Positions 56,498-64,000 are shown, counted from the first letter of the stretch. The stretch: 64,000 bases of DNA from Clostridium peptidivorans (GCF_900205925.1 NZ_OAOD01000003.1:124001-188000); one strand, 5' to 3'. Notes: a model not told the origin generated them from the letters alone. Translations and numbers: made by a program.

Positions 56498-56668
56498 TTG
56501 CTAAGAACTTTACTATGTCAAAGGGGAATTGTTTTAAACAAAGAATTGTCCAATATGGTTGTAGAAGATATTAAGTTTAATAACATTAATTTTAACAAGA
56601 AGACAAGCTTAAAAGAATTATTGATAATAATAGAAAGATGTGATTTTGTATTAAAAAGATGTGTGTAG
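56498..56668 (+). CDS. Small phage protein, 56 residues
   Basis: TTG 56498 follows GGAAGGTGAG closely, and 56 codons run to TAG 56668. The product starts MLRTLLCQRGIVLNKELSNM and is helical with two cysteines near each end. There is no recognised family. Its tight fit between its neighbours supports a real gene, though the start codon is weak. Confidence 0.5.
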   Translation: MLRTLLCQRGIVLNKELSNMVVEDIKFNNINFNKKTSLKELLIIIERCDFVLKRCV

Positions 56669-56675
56669 AAAGTAG

Positions 56676-57917
56676 GTGAGAACAATTGAACTTTATCAGC
56701 ACCAGGTAAGAGCACTAGAAGAAACTAAATATCATAATAGAGTAGCATACTACTTAGATATGGGACTTGGAAAGACTTATGTAGGTTCAGAAAAATTAAA
56801 AGAGCTCAATGCCAATGTAAATTTGATAATCTGCCAAAAATCAAAATTACAAGATTGGTATGAGCATATTAAAACACACTACCCACAGTATAACACCTTT
56901 ATATATAGCAAGACAAGAGATATACCTAGTGGGTCCGTAGTAATCATAAATTATGATTTAGTTTGGAGAAGACCTGAATTATTAAAGCTTAGAGATTTTA
57001 CACTAATGTTAGATGAAAGTTCTTGTATAAAAAATCCTAGCTCTAACAGGACAAAATTTATTCTTAAATTAAGGCCTGAAAATGTAATACTTCTTTCAGG
57101 TACTCCAGTAGGCGGTAAATATGAAGAACTTCATACTCAATGTAAACTCTTAGGTTGGAATATTAGTAAGAAGTTATTTTGGGACACTTATGTAAATTAT
57201 ATCAATATTGATATGGGTAATTTCAAAATACCTAAAGTAACTGGATATAAGAATGTGGAAAGGCTTAAAGAAAAACTAAGAGAGTATGGAAGTATATTTA
57301 TGAAAACCGAAGATGTGTTTGACCTTCCAGATCAGATAGAAAATACAGTAGTAGTTGATAACACTAAAGAGTATAAGAAGTTTAAGAAAGATAGAGTAAT
57401 TACTATAGAAGGTAAGGAATTAGTAGGAGATACTTCACTTACTAAAATGTTATATCAAAGACAATTGGCTTCACAGTATAACAAAAATAAATTAGAAGCT
57501 CTTAAAGATTTACTAGAGAGTACAGAAGATAGAGTGATCATATTTTATAACTTCACTGAAGAATTAGAACAGATTAAGATGCTATGTAAAAAGCTAGATA
57601 AACCAATAAGCATTATAAATGGAAAAACTAAAGATTTAAAAAAATATGAGACTAAAGATAATAGTATAACTCTAGTTCAATATCAAGCTGGAGCTATGGG
57701 GCTTAATCTACAACTTAGTAATAAGATTATTTATTACAGTTTACCGTTGAGTGCAGAAATATGGATGCAGTCAAAAAAAAGAACTCATAGAATAGGACAA
57801 GAAAAAACTTGTTTCTATTGGTACTTAATTACTAAAAACAGTATAGAGGAAGATATTTTAAATACTTTAAAAGAAAGAAAAGATTATACCTTAAAGCTAT
57901 TTGAGGAAGGTGATTAA
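56676..57917 (+). CDS. Phage SNF2/superfamily-2 helicase
   Basis: The 413-residue product is a compact SF2 helicase: a Q-like motif ELYQHQVRALEETK, Walker A DMGLGKTYVGSEKL near 33, DEAD-box-equivalent LMLDESSCIKNPSS near 115, LLSGTPVGGKYEE near 150, and motifs V-VI LQYQAGAMGLNLQ and KKRTHRIGQEKT near 340-375. The start is uncertain. GTG 56676 follows an in-frame TAG and has a weak ribosome site; ATT 56685 would use TAGGTGAG. It is probably part of phage replication or recombination. Confidence 0.9.
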   Translation: MRTIELYQHQVRALEETKYHNRVAYYLDMGLGKTYVGSEKLKELNANVNLIICQKSKLQDWYEHIKTHYPQYNTFIYSKTRDIPSGSVVIINYDLVWRRPELLKLRDFTLMLDESSCIKNPSSNRTKFILKLRPENVILLSGTPVGGKYEELHTQCKLLGWNISKKLFWDTYVNYINIDMGNFKIPKVTGYKNVERLKEKLREYGSIFMKTEDVFDLPDQIENTVVVDNTKEYKKFKKDRVITIEGKELVGDTSLTKMLYQRQLASQYNKNKLEALKDLLESTEDRVIIFYNFTEELEQIKMLCKKLDKPISIINGKTKDLKKYETKDNSITLVQYQAGAMGLNLQLSNKIIYYSLPLSAEIWMQSKKRTHRIGQEKTCFYWYLITKNSIEEDILNTLKERKDYTLKLFEEGD

Positions 57918-57918
57918 C

Positions 57919-58413
57919 GTGCCGGCTCCTGTAAATATTATTGGAAAAAAGTATGGATATTGGACAGTTATAAAAAGAAGTAAAAATATAAATGGTAGAA
58001 GCACTTGGGTATGCGAATGCAAATGCGGTAATAGAAAAATTGTTAAATTACATGATTTAAGAAATGGGAGAAGTAAAAGTTGTGGATGTTTAAGAAAAGA
58101 GACTACTAGCAAAAATTTTAAAACTCATAACTTAACTAATCATAGATTATTCAGCATATGGAGCTGCATGAAAACAAGATGCTATAACCCTAATGCTACT
58201 AATTACGAAAGATATGGAGCCAGGGGAATAAGAATTTGTGATGAATGGTTAAATGACTTTATGAATTTTTATAATTGGTCAATGGGCAATGGTTATAAAG
58301 ATGATTTGACCATAGACAGAATAAATAATGATGGGAATTATGAGTCTTCTAATTGTAGATGGGCAACGATTGAACAACAGGCTAATAATAAAAGGTCATA
58401 TAAAGGCAGATAA
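57919..58413 (+). CDS. HNH-type homing endonuclease-like protein
   Basis: The 164-residue product has an N-terminal treble-clef-like CxC...CGC region (CECKCGN, SCGCLRKE, about residues 33-55). A C-terminal segment DLTIDRINNDGNYESSNCRW with QANNKR is typical of phage HNH/AP2 homing endonucleases. GTG 57919 lies seven bases after AAGGTG. The gene is bracketed by an imperfect 20-bp direct repeat (57898-57918 and 58416-58435), which suggests it was inserted between the helicase and zinc-protein genes. Activity is inferred. Confidence 0.85.
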   Translation: MPAPVNIIGKKYGYWTVIKRSKNINGRSTWVCECKCGNRKIVKLHDLRNGRSKSCGCLRKETTSKNFKTHNLTNHRLFSIWSCMKTRCYNPNATNYERYGARGIRICDEWLNDFMNFYNWSMGNGYKDDLTIDRINNDGNYESSNCRWATIEQQANNKRSYKGR

Positions 58414-58415
58414 AT

Positions 58416-58435
58416 TATTTGAGGAGAGTGATAAC
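58416..58435 (+). repeat. Direct repeat flanking the HNH gene
   Basis: TATTTGAGGAGAGTGATAAC here matches TATTTGAGGAAGGTGATTAA (57898-57917) with three changes or shifts. One copy precedes and one follows the HNH gene, and both carry the ribosome site of the gene after them. Confidence 0.6.
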
Positions 58436-58439
58436 TAAT

Positions 58440-58625
58440 ATGGATAACTTACCAGATTCTTGTTATGAATACAAATACGAATCTCCTAAAGCAAAAATAG
58501 TAGATACCTGTATTGATTGTGGAGAGTTTATATATGAAGGTGAAGAATATTACGACATTCGCGGGATGATTATTTGCAGTAAATGCATGAATGAATATAA
58601 AAGGGAGGCTGAAATAGATGACTAA
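58440..58625 (+). CDS. Small zinc-finger-like phage protein
   Basis: The 61-residue product starts MDNLPDSCYEYKYESPKAKI and has two CxxC pairs (CIDC near residue 24, CSKC near 49) spaced as a zinc ribbon. It is acidic with many Tyr and Glu. GAGGAGAGTG precedes ATG 58440. It overlaps the next gene by eight bases. Probably a small nucleic-acid or protein-binding factor, function unknown. Confidence 0.72.
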   Translation: MDNLPDSCYEYKYESPKAKIVDTCIDCGEFIYEGEEYYDIRGMIICSKCMNEYKREAEIDD

Positions 58626-58938
58626 AGCTGAAGAGAAAATGTCAGATTTAATGGAAGAAATACTTGATAAAAAAGAATCACTAAAGATTATAGAGAATGA
58701 TTTAGATTCACTTAAAAATCAATTAATTGAAGTAATGATAAATAACAAACTAATTAAATTTAATACTTATACTGCAAGTGCAACAATTATGAATTTTGAT
58801 AGAAGTAGCTTAATAAAAGACGAGGTTCTAATGACAGTGAACTCAGTTAATAAGGGAACTTTACAAGGGAAAATAGACATAGCTGACTTAATTAAAGTAA
58901 GTCCAGTTCATTTTGTATTAGTGAGGTCTAAAGAATAA
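58618..58938 (+). CDS. Helical phage protein, 106 residues
   Basis: The product begins MTKAEEKMSDLMEEILDKKE with a coiled coil to about residue 45, then a beta-rich half (IKFNTYTASATIMNFDRSSL). The shape resembles small phage Gp157-like or nuclease-regulating proteins, but I cannot assign a family. It overlaps the genes on both sides (8 bases and 1 base), a sign of one translational unit. Confidence 0.65.
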   Translation: MTKAEEKMSDLMEEILDKKESLKIIENDLDSLKNQLIEVMINNKLIKFNTYTASATIMNFDRSSLIKDEVLMTVNSVNKGTLQGKIDIADLIKVSPVHFVLVRSKE

Positions 58939-59234
58939 TGGCAGCAGAAAAACAATTTGAAAATAAAATAAAAAAGTTTTTAGAGAGTTTACCACATACT
59001 TGGTACTTTAAGTACTGGGCTGGACCTTATAGCAAGAGTGGTATTCCAGATATTATTTGTTGCTGCAATGGTAGATTTATTGGAATAGAAGTTAAAGCAG
59101 AGAATGGTCATGCTAGTGAGTTACAGAAACGCAATATAGAGCTTATACAAGGTGCTAAAGGCATTGGATATATATTATATCCTAAGGATTTTGAAAGCTT
59201 TAGAAAGGATATGTACAAGCTATGCAAAGATTAA
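58938..59234 (+). CDS. VRR-NUC domain nuclease
   Basis: The 98-residue product is a stand-alone VRR-NUC (PD-(D/E)XK) nuclease: QFENKIKKFLESLP with the first Glu, then SGIPDIICCCNGRFIGIEVK with the Asp and ExK of the active site near residue 45-53, followed by SELQKRNIELIQGAKG. In phages these act as structure-specific or Holliday-junction-type nucleases near replication genes. It overlaps the upstream gene by one base and the next by 13. Confidence 0.93.
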   Translation: MAAEKQFENKIKKFLESLPHTWYFKYWAGPYSKSGIPDIICCCNGRFIGIEVKAENGHASELQKRNIELIQGAKGIGYILYPKDFESFRKDMYKLCKD

Positions 59235-59392
59235 GTAAAAGCCAGTTCATGAAAAAAGTTATTAATGACCATTATGATAAAAAATTAAAAAAATCTTCAG
59301 GTGAAAGGGATGTTATGGGATTAACCATAACCGGTATTGACAACTCAATAAGAAACGGCAGCAGAGGTAAGAAAAGATTAACCAGCTGGTAA
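59222..59392 (+). CDS. Small basic phage protein, 56 residues
   Basis: ATG 59222 overlaps the end of the VRR-NUC gene by 13 bases, and the frame runs 56 codons to TAA. The product starts MQRLSKSQFMKKVINDHYDK and is strongly basic, with many Lys, Arg and Ser (KKLKKSSGERD, NGSRGKKRLTSW). It may bind nucleic acid. Translation is probably coupled to the upstream gene because no separate ribosome site is obvious. Confidence 0.55.
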   Translation: MQRLSKSQFMKKVINDHYDKKLKKSSGERDVMGLTITGIDNSIRNGSRGKKRLTSW

Positions 59393-59404
59393 GGAGGTGA
59401 TTAA

Positions 59405-61075
59405 ATGCGACAAAGTGCCATAACGCAATATGGACACTGTCCTTATAAATATAAATTAAGATATGTAGATAATCTTGAAATAGTTAAAAATCAAGATGCT
59501 AATAATGCTTTATATTTGGGAACAGCTATACATTATGGAGCTGAGACCGGAAGCGTTAAAAAAATGATAGATAATTACTACTCTAACTATTATGTACTAA
59601 CTGATAACACTATTAATGAAGCTATTAAAATTGAATATTTACTTCCAAAGGTACTTAACTTTATAAACCAATATGACAAATTAGAACATGAAGTTGAATT
59701 TGAAGTGGGGAAATTTCATGGCACAGCTGATTTATTGGCACATAACAAAGATGGAACAGTGGATCTATACGATTTTAAATACAGTAATAATGTTGAAGAT
59801 TATTTAAAATCACCACAACTTCATATTTATAAATATTTCTTAGAGTGCATAGGATACAAAGTTAATAAAATGGCATTTATCTTTATACCAAAAACATTTA
59901 TAAGACAAAAGAATAGTGAAGACTTATATCAATTTAGAAAGCGCCTAAATGAAACTATAAGGGGTATGGATATAAGAGTACAGTATTTAGAATATGACAG
60001 TAAAAAAGTTACTGACAGTTTAAATACAGCTGTAGAAATGCTTGAAAGTACAGAATTCCCTAAAAATGAAACTAAATTATGCGGATGGTGTGAACATCAG
60101 CCATACTGCCAAAGAGGAGAGGATTATATGAATTTACCAAGTAATAAAAGAAGAGAAAGAAAAATAGACACTAATCCAGATATGTGGGTTTATGCAGATA
60201 GCTACGTTGGAAAAAGTACATTTGTTGATCAATTTGATGACTTACTATTCCTTAATACTGATGGAAATACAGATAACACTACAAGTCCTGTAATTAGAAT
60301 AGCTGATGAAGTAACTGTAGAAGGAAGAATAACTAAAAGAAAAATGGCTTGGGATGTATTCTTAGAGGTTATAGCAGAGCTTGAGAAAAAACAAAATGAC
60401 TTCAAAAGAGTTTGTATTGACTTAGTTGAGGATCTAAAAGAACATTGTAGACTTTATGTATTTGATAAAAATGGAATACAGCATGAATCAGATGCTGGCT
60501 ACGGTAAAGGGTGGGATTTAGTAAAAACAGAGTTCTTTAGTGCAATAAAAAGACTTAAGAATTTAGGATACCAAGTAATTTATATAAGTAAAGAAGTAGT
60601 ATCTGAAATTAATCTTAAAAATGGAGGTAAGATAACAACTATTATTCCTAATATCCAAGATAAATTTGCTAATGTATTAGCTGGAACTGTAGATCTTACA
60701 GTAAGAGCATACATGAATGGTGAAGATAGATTTTTATTACTTGAAAAGAAAGAGAATGTATTTGGTGGTGGTAGATTTAATTTTAAAACTAAGACAATTA
60801 AACTTGATAAAGATGAGTTTATAAAAGCTTTAGAGCAAGCTCAGGAGGGTATTAAAACTTATTCTAAGATGGAAGAAGCTCCAAAGGAAGAAAATCTTAA
60901 TAATGATAGTTCAGTTGGGGGACCTCCAAGTCAAGTAAATATAGAAAATAAAAATGATGAATTAGAAAATTCAACAACAGAAGAAAATGCTGAAATTTCA
61001 AGTGAAGCGGATGATGCTAAAACTAATAAGAAGGTAGAAGAAGCACCTAAAAGAAGAAGAAGGAAGGCTGAATAA
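59405..61075 (+). CDS. Cas4-like Fe-S nuclease fused to a Sak4/RecA-like ATPase
   Basis: The 556-residue product joins two modules. Residues 1-245 form a PD-(D/E)XK nuclease of RecB/Cas4 type: Cys12 near the start, GTAIHYG, the metal Asp in FHGTADLL, DLYDFKYSN and HIYKYFLECI, and three further Cys at 226, 229 and 235, the four-cysteine Fe-S pattern of Cas4. Residues 250-480 form a phage nucleotide-binding ATPase with a Walker A-like GKST at 269-272 and DLVEDLKEH, matching Sak4-type recombinases. The tail is acidic then basic (KRRRRKAE). AAGGAGG precedes the start. Confidence 0.85.
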   Translation: MRQSAITQYGHCPYKYKLRYVDNLEIVKNQDANNALYLGTAIHYGAETGSVKKMIDNYYSNYYVLTDNTINEAIKIEYLLPKVLNFINQYDKLEHEVEFEVGKFHGTADLLAHNKDGTVDLYDFKYSNNVEDYLKSPQLHIYKYFLECIGYKVNKMAFIFIPKTFIRQKNSEDLYQFRKRLNETIRGMDIRVQYLEYDSKKVTDSLNTAVEMLESTEFPKNETKLCGWCEHQPYCQRGEDYMNLPSNKRRERKIDTNPDMWVYADSYVGKSTFVDQFDDLLFLNTDGNTDNTTSPVIRIADEVTVEGRITKRKMAWDVFLEVIAELEKKQNDFKRVCIDLVEDLKEHCRLYVFDKNGIQHESDAGYGKGWDLVKTEFFSAIKRLKNLGYQVIYISKEVVSEINLKNGGKITTIIPNIQDKFANVLAGTVDLTVRAYMNGEDRFLLLEKKENVFGGGRFNFKTKTIKLDKDEFIKALEQAQEGIKTYSKMEEAPKEENLNNDSSVGGPPSQVNIENKNDELENSTTEENAEISSEADDAKTNKKVEEAPKRRRRKAE

Positions 61076-61076
61076 T

Positions 61077-61235
61077 ATGGCAGATATAGCTAAAATAAGA
61101 GCAATATTAGACAGTATAAGGATATTGGCCCCAGCTATGAATAATGAAGAAATAAGTGATGTAAGTAAAGTATTGTTAAAAGTAACTGAAAGATTATTAA
61201 AAGAAAATAATTTAAAATATGAGGAGGAAAATTAA
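61077..61235 (+). CDS. Small phage protein, 52 residues
   Basis: ATG 61077 lies one base past the previous stop. The 52-residue product starts MADIAKIRAILDSIRILAPA and is a two-helix acidic protein (NNEEISDVSKVLLKVTERLL). It ends in GAGGAGG, which is the ribosome site of the next gene. No family recognised. Confidence 0.6.
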   Translation: MADIAKIRAILDSIRILAPAMNNEEISDVSKVLLKVTERLLKENNLKYEEEN

Positions 61236-61236
61236 T

Positions 61237-61683
61237 ATGAATTTATGGGAAAAATTTGATAAGGCAATAGATGTAGAGGGATTAAAGAAAGATGTGGCTG
61301 AAGCTTCGACTGGTTCAATGGAGTTTAAAGAAGTTCCAGTAGGACAGTATGAAGTTAAGGTAAATAAAATGGAATTAACTGAATCTAAGAAAGGAAGTCC
61401 AATGCTAACAATTTGGTTTAAAATACTTGCTGGAGAGTATGAAGGTTCACTTATATTTTATAATCAAGTGTTAAGCACCGGGTTTGGAATACACAATGCT
61501 AATGAAATGCTAAAATCACTTGGAACTGATACAGAAGTAAAATTTGATAACTTCAAGCAGTATAACGATACTATTTTAGATGTTCATGAAGCTGTAGAGG
61601 GAAAGTTAGAGTTTGCCTTAGATTATAGCAAAAATAACAAAGGATACAATGTATATAAGATAACAGACGTATATGAAGTTTAA
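61237..61683 (+). CDS. DUF669 phage protein
   Basis: The 148-residue product starts MNLWEKFDKAIDVEGLKKDV and contains EVPVGQYEVKVNKMELTESK and LSTGFGIHNANEMLKSLGTD. These identify DUF669, a family next to phage recombination and replication genes and thought to be an ssDNA-binding-type protein. The short charged C terminus is compatible with such a role, which is inference. It sits after the nuclease-ATPase fusion and before the polymerase. Confidence 0.9.
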   Translation: MNLWEKFDKAIDVEGLKKDVAEASTGSMEFKEVPVGQYEVKVNKMELTESKKGSPMLTIWFKILAGEYEGSLIFYNQVLSTGFGIHNANEMLKSLGTDTEVKFDNFKQYNDTILDVHEAVEGKLEFALDYSKNNKGYNVYKITDVYEV

Positions 61684-61690
61684 GGGGAGT

Positions 61691-61716
61691 GGGGACTTAA
61701 CTGTCCCCTAAATTTT
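61691..61716 (+). terminator. Terminator-like hairpin after DUF669
   Basis: GGGGAC (61691-61696) pairs with GTCCCC (61703-61708) around TTAACT, followed by TAAATTTT. It is a GC-rich stem in AT-rich surroundings, so it could reduce downstream transcription rather than stop it. Confidence 0.7.
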
Positions 61717-61737
61717 AAAATAAACAGGTGAGTAGAC

Positions 61738-61902
61738 ATGGGTAGAAAACCAAAAGTAAATATACAAATAATACAAGATATAAATAAGCTATACAACCGA
61801 GGTTATAACATGAAACAACTAGGTGAGAAATTCAAATTAAGTCCAACAACAGTAAATAAGTATGTTTGGGAACCAAGAAACAGAGGAGAGAGGGTGACAT
61901 AA
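61738..61902 (+). CDS. Small HTH phage protein, 54 residues
   Basis: ATG 61738 follows CAGGTGAG, and the frame runs 54 codons to TAA, abutting the polymerase start. The product is a resolvase-type HTH (LYNRGYNMKQLGEKFKLSPT, then TVNKYVW) with a basic start (MGRKPKVN). It is probably a small DNA-binding regulator. Its end carries GAGAGAGGGTG, the ribosome site of the next gene. Confidence 0.65.
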   Translation: MGRKPKVNIQIIQDINKLYNRGYNMKQLGEKFKLSPTTVNKYVWEPRNRGERVT

Positions 61903-63609
61903 ATGCTCTTCTATGACTTTGAAGTATTCCGTTATAACTGGTTAGTAGTAATAATGGATACAGATACTAAGAAATATAATGTGTGTATAGATAATCCAAA
62001 TGGATTAAAGAAGTTTTATGAAGCACATAAAGATGATATTTGGGTAGGTTATAACAGTAGAAGTTATGATCAGTATATCTTAAAAGCTATTCTATTAGAC
62101 TTGGATCCTTGGGAGTTAAATAATCATATTATTCAAGCCCAACAACCAGCTTGGATGTTTAGTAGGGATTTTAACAAATTTCAATTATACAATTTTGATA
62201 TTATGACTGATGTTACTAAAGGACTTAAGCAGCTGGAAGGGTACATGGGAAATAATATTAAAGAATCTGATGTGGCTTTTAATATAGACAGGCCTTTAAA
62301 TAGTGATGAAATAGTAGAAACAGTTAAGTATTGTAAATCAGACGTAGAGAATACCATGGAAGTTTTTATGCAGAGAATAGAAGAATTTAATTCTCAAATG
62401 TCTTTAATTAAAGCATTTAATCTAAATATAAAGTACATTTCTATGACTAAACCACAATTGTCAGCAATAATACTTGGAGCACGTAAAAAAAGGCATCAAG
62501 ACGAATTTGAAATAACTATCCCTGATAATCTTAAAGTAGATAAATATTCATATGTTGTAGATTGGTATAAAAATAGACTCAATAGAGATTATAAATCATC
62601 ACTCAAATGTGACGTAGCAGGAGTACCTCATATATTTGCTTGGGGTGGATTACATGGTGCAAAGGAAAAGTATTATGGAGAGGGTATATTCCTAAATTGT
62701 GACGTTGCAAGTTTGTATCCAAGCTTAATGATTGAATACAATTACGTGTCCCGTAATGTAAGTGATAGAAATAAATTTAGAGAAATCAGAGATACAAGAT
62801 TAAAACTTAAAAAAGCTAAAAATCCAATGCAGTTACCCTATAAGTTAGTTTTAAATTCAACTTACGGAGCTATGAAAGATAAGAATAATAATCTGTATGA
62901 CCCATTGATGGCTAATAATGTATGTGTGGCGGGGCAGTTATTTTTATTAGATTTAATAGAAAAATTAGAGAACCACTGTGAGTTAATACAAAGTAATACT
63001 GATGGATTATTTTTAAAAGTTAGAAGAGAAAAAGATATAGATAAAATAAAAGCTATTGCTGCAGAGTGGGAACAAAGGACAAGACTACAGTTAGAATGGG
63101 AAACATTTTCTAAGATATATCAAAAGGATGTTAATAACTATATTGTAGTCCATGAAGATAACTCTTATAAATCTAAAGGGGCTTATGTTAAAAAGTTAGA
63201 GCAATTAGATTATGACTTACCAATAGTTAATATAGCACTTAGAGAATATTTTGTTAATGGAACTTCAGTAGAAACTACTGTTAATAATTGTAATAAGTTA
63301 ATTGAGTTTCAAAAGGTAGTTAAAATAACATCTAAGTATAAAGGTATAACTTATAATAGCGAACCCATACCTGAAAAATGTATAAGAGTATTTGCTTCAA
63401 GAAGTTTATCTGATGGTCCAGTAATGAAAATAAATTCTAAGGATAAGCCTGAAAAGATAGCAAATACACCAGGACGATGTTTTATCGAGAATGGAGATAT
63501 GAAGGAAAAAAGAATTTCACGTAAATTGGATAAACAATGGTATATAGATGTAGCTAAAAAAAGATTAGAGGACTTCGGAATAACCGGACAACTCAAATGG
63601 GAGGTATAA
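61903..63609 (+). CDS. Short family B DNA polymerase with 3'-5' exonuclease
   Basis: The 568-residue product has exonuclease motifs FYDFEVF (Exo I), VGYNSRSYDQYIL (Exo II) and YCKSDVEN (Exo III) in the first 170 residues. The polymerase motifs are DVASLYPSLM with Asp267 (motif A), KLVLNSTYGAM (motif B) and SNTDGLFLKV (motif C). Motif C reads NTD rather than DTD, leaving Asp367 as the conserved metal ligand. It is shorter than typical family B enzymes and lacks obvious TPR inserts. It is the likely replicative polymerase of the phage. Confidence 0.92.
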   Translation: MLFYDFEVFRYNWLVVIMDTDTKKYNVCIDNPNGLKKFYEAHKDDIWVGYNSRSYDQYILKAILLDLDPWELNNHIIQAQQPAWMFSRDFNKFQLYNFDIMTDVTKGLKQLEGYMGNNIKESDVAFNIDRPLNSDEIVETVKYCKSDVENTMEVFMQRIEEFNSQMSLIKAFNLNIKYISMTKPQLSAIILGARKKRHQDEFEITIPDNLKVDKYSYVVDWYKNRLNRDYKSSLKCDVAGVPHIFAWGGLHGAKEKYYGEGIFLNCDVASLYPSLMIEYNYVSRNVSDRNKFREIRDTRLKLKKAKNPMQLPYKLVLNSTYGAMKDKNNNLYDPLMANNVCVAGQLFLLDLIEKLENHCELIQSNTDGLFLKVRREKDIDKIKAIAAEWEQRTRLQLEWETFSKIYQKDVNNYIVVHEDNSYKSKGAYVKKLEQLDYDLPIVNIALREYFVNGTSVETTVNNCNKLIEFQKVVKITSKYKGITYNSEPIPEKCIRVFASRSLSDGPVMKINSKDKPEKIANTPGRCFIENGDMKEKRISRKLDKQWYIDVAKKRLEDFGITGQLKWEV

Positions 63610-63614
63610 AAATA

Positions 63615-64000
63615 ATGTATATAGATTTAAAAGAATTGATAGATAGTTTGGAACCAACTAAGAAAGGAAACTCTACATTAGCAATACTTAAACATGGAGA
63701 AAGAGAGGATAGCACTAATTATATTAAAAGTATAGAAAAGAAAGCAGAGCAGTTAGAAGTAAATATTTTAACAGTAGATTTAGCTAATAAGCTTGATATA
63801 ACCAAAATTTTAGATGAAGTACAAGTTAAGTCAGATGCTGTACTACCAGTGAAGCCTTTCACACCATCAGAAGAACTATTAATAAAAGCATATTTGGATT
63901 ATAACAAAGATGTGGACAACTTCACTGGGAAAAGTAAGTTCCAAAATTGCACCGTAGAAGCAGTAAATAAGATATTGGACTTCTTAGATATAAATTCTAA
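63615..64000 (+). CDS. FolD-like protein, N-terminal part (cut by window edge)
   Basis: The frame is open from ATG 63615 to the window end (128 codons). It resembles methylenetetrahydrofolate dehydrogenase/cyclohydrolase: TLAILKHGEREDSTNYIKSI aligns with the FolD substrate-binding start, and YNKDVDNFTGKSKFQNCTVE with the KDVDGF...PCTP region. The FolD active-site Lys, four residues after the conserved Tyr (here Tyr36), is Ile40, and the Q of the VQLPLP loop appears lost (DAVLPVKPF). The KDVD Asp is kept. The NADP-binding domain is not visible. It may be a non-catalytic or changed-function homologue. Confidence 0.72.
   Translation, partial: MYIDLKELIDSLEPTKKGNSTLAILKHGEREDSTNYIKSIEKKAEQLEVNILTVDLANKLDITKILDEVQVKSDAVLPVKPFTPSEELLIKAYLDYNKDVDNFTGKSKFQNCTVEAVNKILDFLDINS

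Larger units (their letters stand above)
51677..64000. mobile_element. Left part of a prophage integrated next to rnpB
   Basis: All genes from 51736 on fit a temperate siphophage-like layout. A minus-strand lysogeny module (integrase, HTH, ImmA-like protease, XRE repressor) faces a plus-strand early and replication module (Cro-like, Rha, HTH, helicase, nucleases, polymerase). Genes are short, tightly packed and often overlap. The host side ends with rnpB. The right end, structural genes and attR are beyond the window, so integrity cannot be judged, and the exact attL core is not defined. Confidence 0.9.

Noticed and set aside
59405..60140. CRISPR-associated Cas4
   Set aside because: There is no cas1, cas2 or array nearby; the gene lies in a phage recombination module and is fused to an ATPase.

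Overview
The window is AT-rich, densely coded chromosomal DNA of a spore-forming, anaerobic low-GC Firmicute. Spore genes (gpr, spoIIP, yqfC, yqfD, a CotS-like protein), a glgC-glgD-glgA glycogen set, pyruvate phosphate dikinase, a selenocysteine locus and the Firmicute yqf gene order (yqfC to rpoD) point to Clostridium sensu stricto. A C. botulinum/C. sporogenes-like species is plausible but cannot be proven from the sequence alone.

Region by region: 1-214 is the tail of a ComEA-like DNA-binding protein. 293-4844 is a complete selenocysteine locus, selD-selA-selB-tRNA-Sec, in which selD itself carries an in-frame UGA at codon 15 followed by a SECIS-like hairpin. 4861-5949 holds terminators, hairpins and two unrecognised small genes. 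6153-9856 is glgC-glgD-glgA. 9989-16336 holds a DUF503 protein, a P-type ATPase-like protein that has lost its catalytic residues, a small holin-like membrane protein, a short ComEC, holA and (minus strand) rpsT. 16539-19108 is gpr-spoIIP plus a small membrane-anchored protein. lepA is followed by a 240-bp palindromic intergenic element, then hemW and the HrcA/CIRCE-controlled heat-shock operon hrcA-grpE-dnaK-dnaJ, trailed by prmA, rsmE, mtaB and hinT.

31458-39756 is a long conserved housekeeping and sporulation run: rpsU-yqeY-yqfC-yqfD-pgpH-ybeY-dgkA/PAP2 fusion-cdd-era-recO-DUF4342. It is followed by a CcpN-like HTH-CBS regulator beside ppdK, a minus-strand CotS-like gene, dgt, the dnaG-rpoD macromolecular synthesis operon, trmK, a Nif3-family gene, a zinc-ribbon coiled-coil protein and the RNase P RNA gene rnpB. 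Two genes here seem to lack an ordinary start codon: recO probably starts at CTG and the CcpN-like regulator at ATT.

From just after rnpB to the window end (about 51.7-64.0 kb) lies the left part of a prophage. A minus-strand lysogeny module (tyrosine integrase, small HTH protein, 43-aa protein, ImmA-type metallopeptidase, XRE repressor) faces a plus-strand early/replication module. The latter contains a Cro-like protein, Rha regulator, HTH protein, SNF2-type helicase, an HNH-type endonuclease that looks inserted, VRR-NUC nuclease, a Cas4-like nuclease fused to a RecA/Sak4-like ATPase, DUF669, a short family-B DNA polymerase and the start of a FolD-like protein lacking key catalytic residues. 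The prophage's right end is outside the window.
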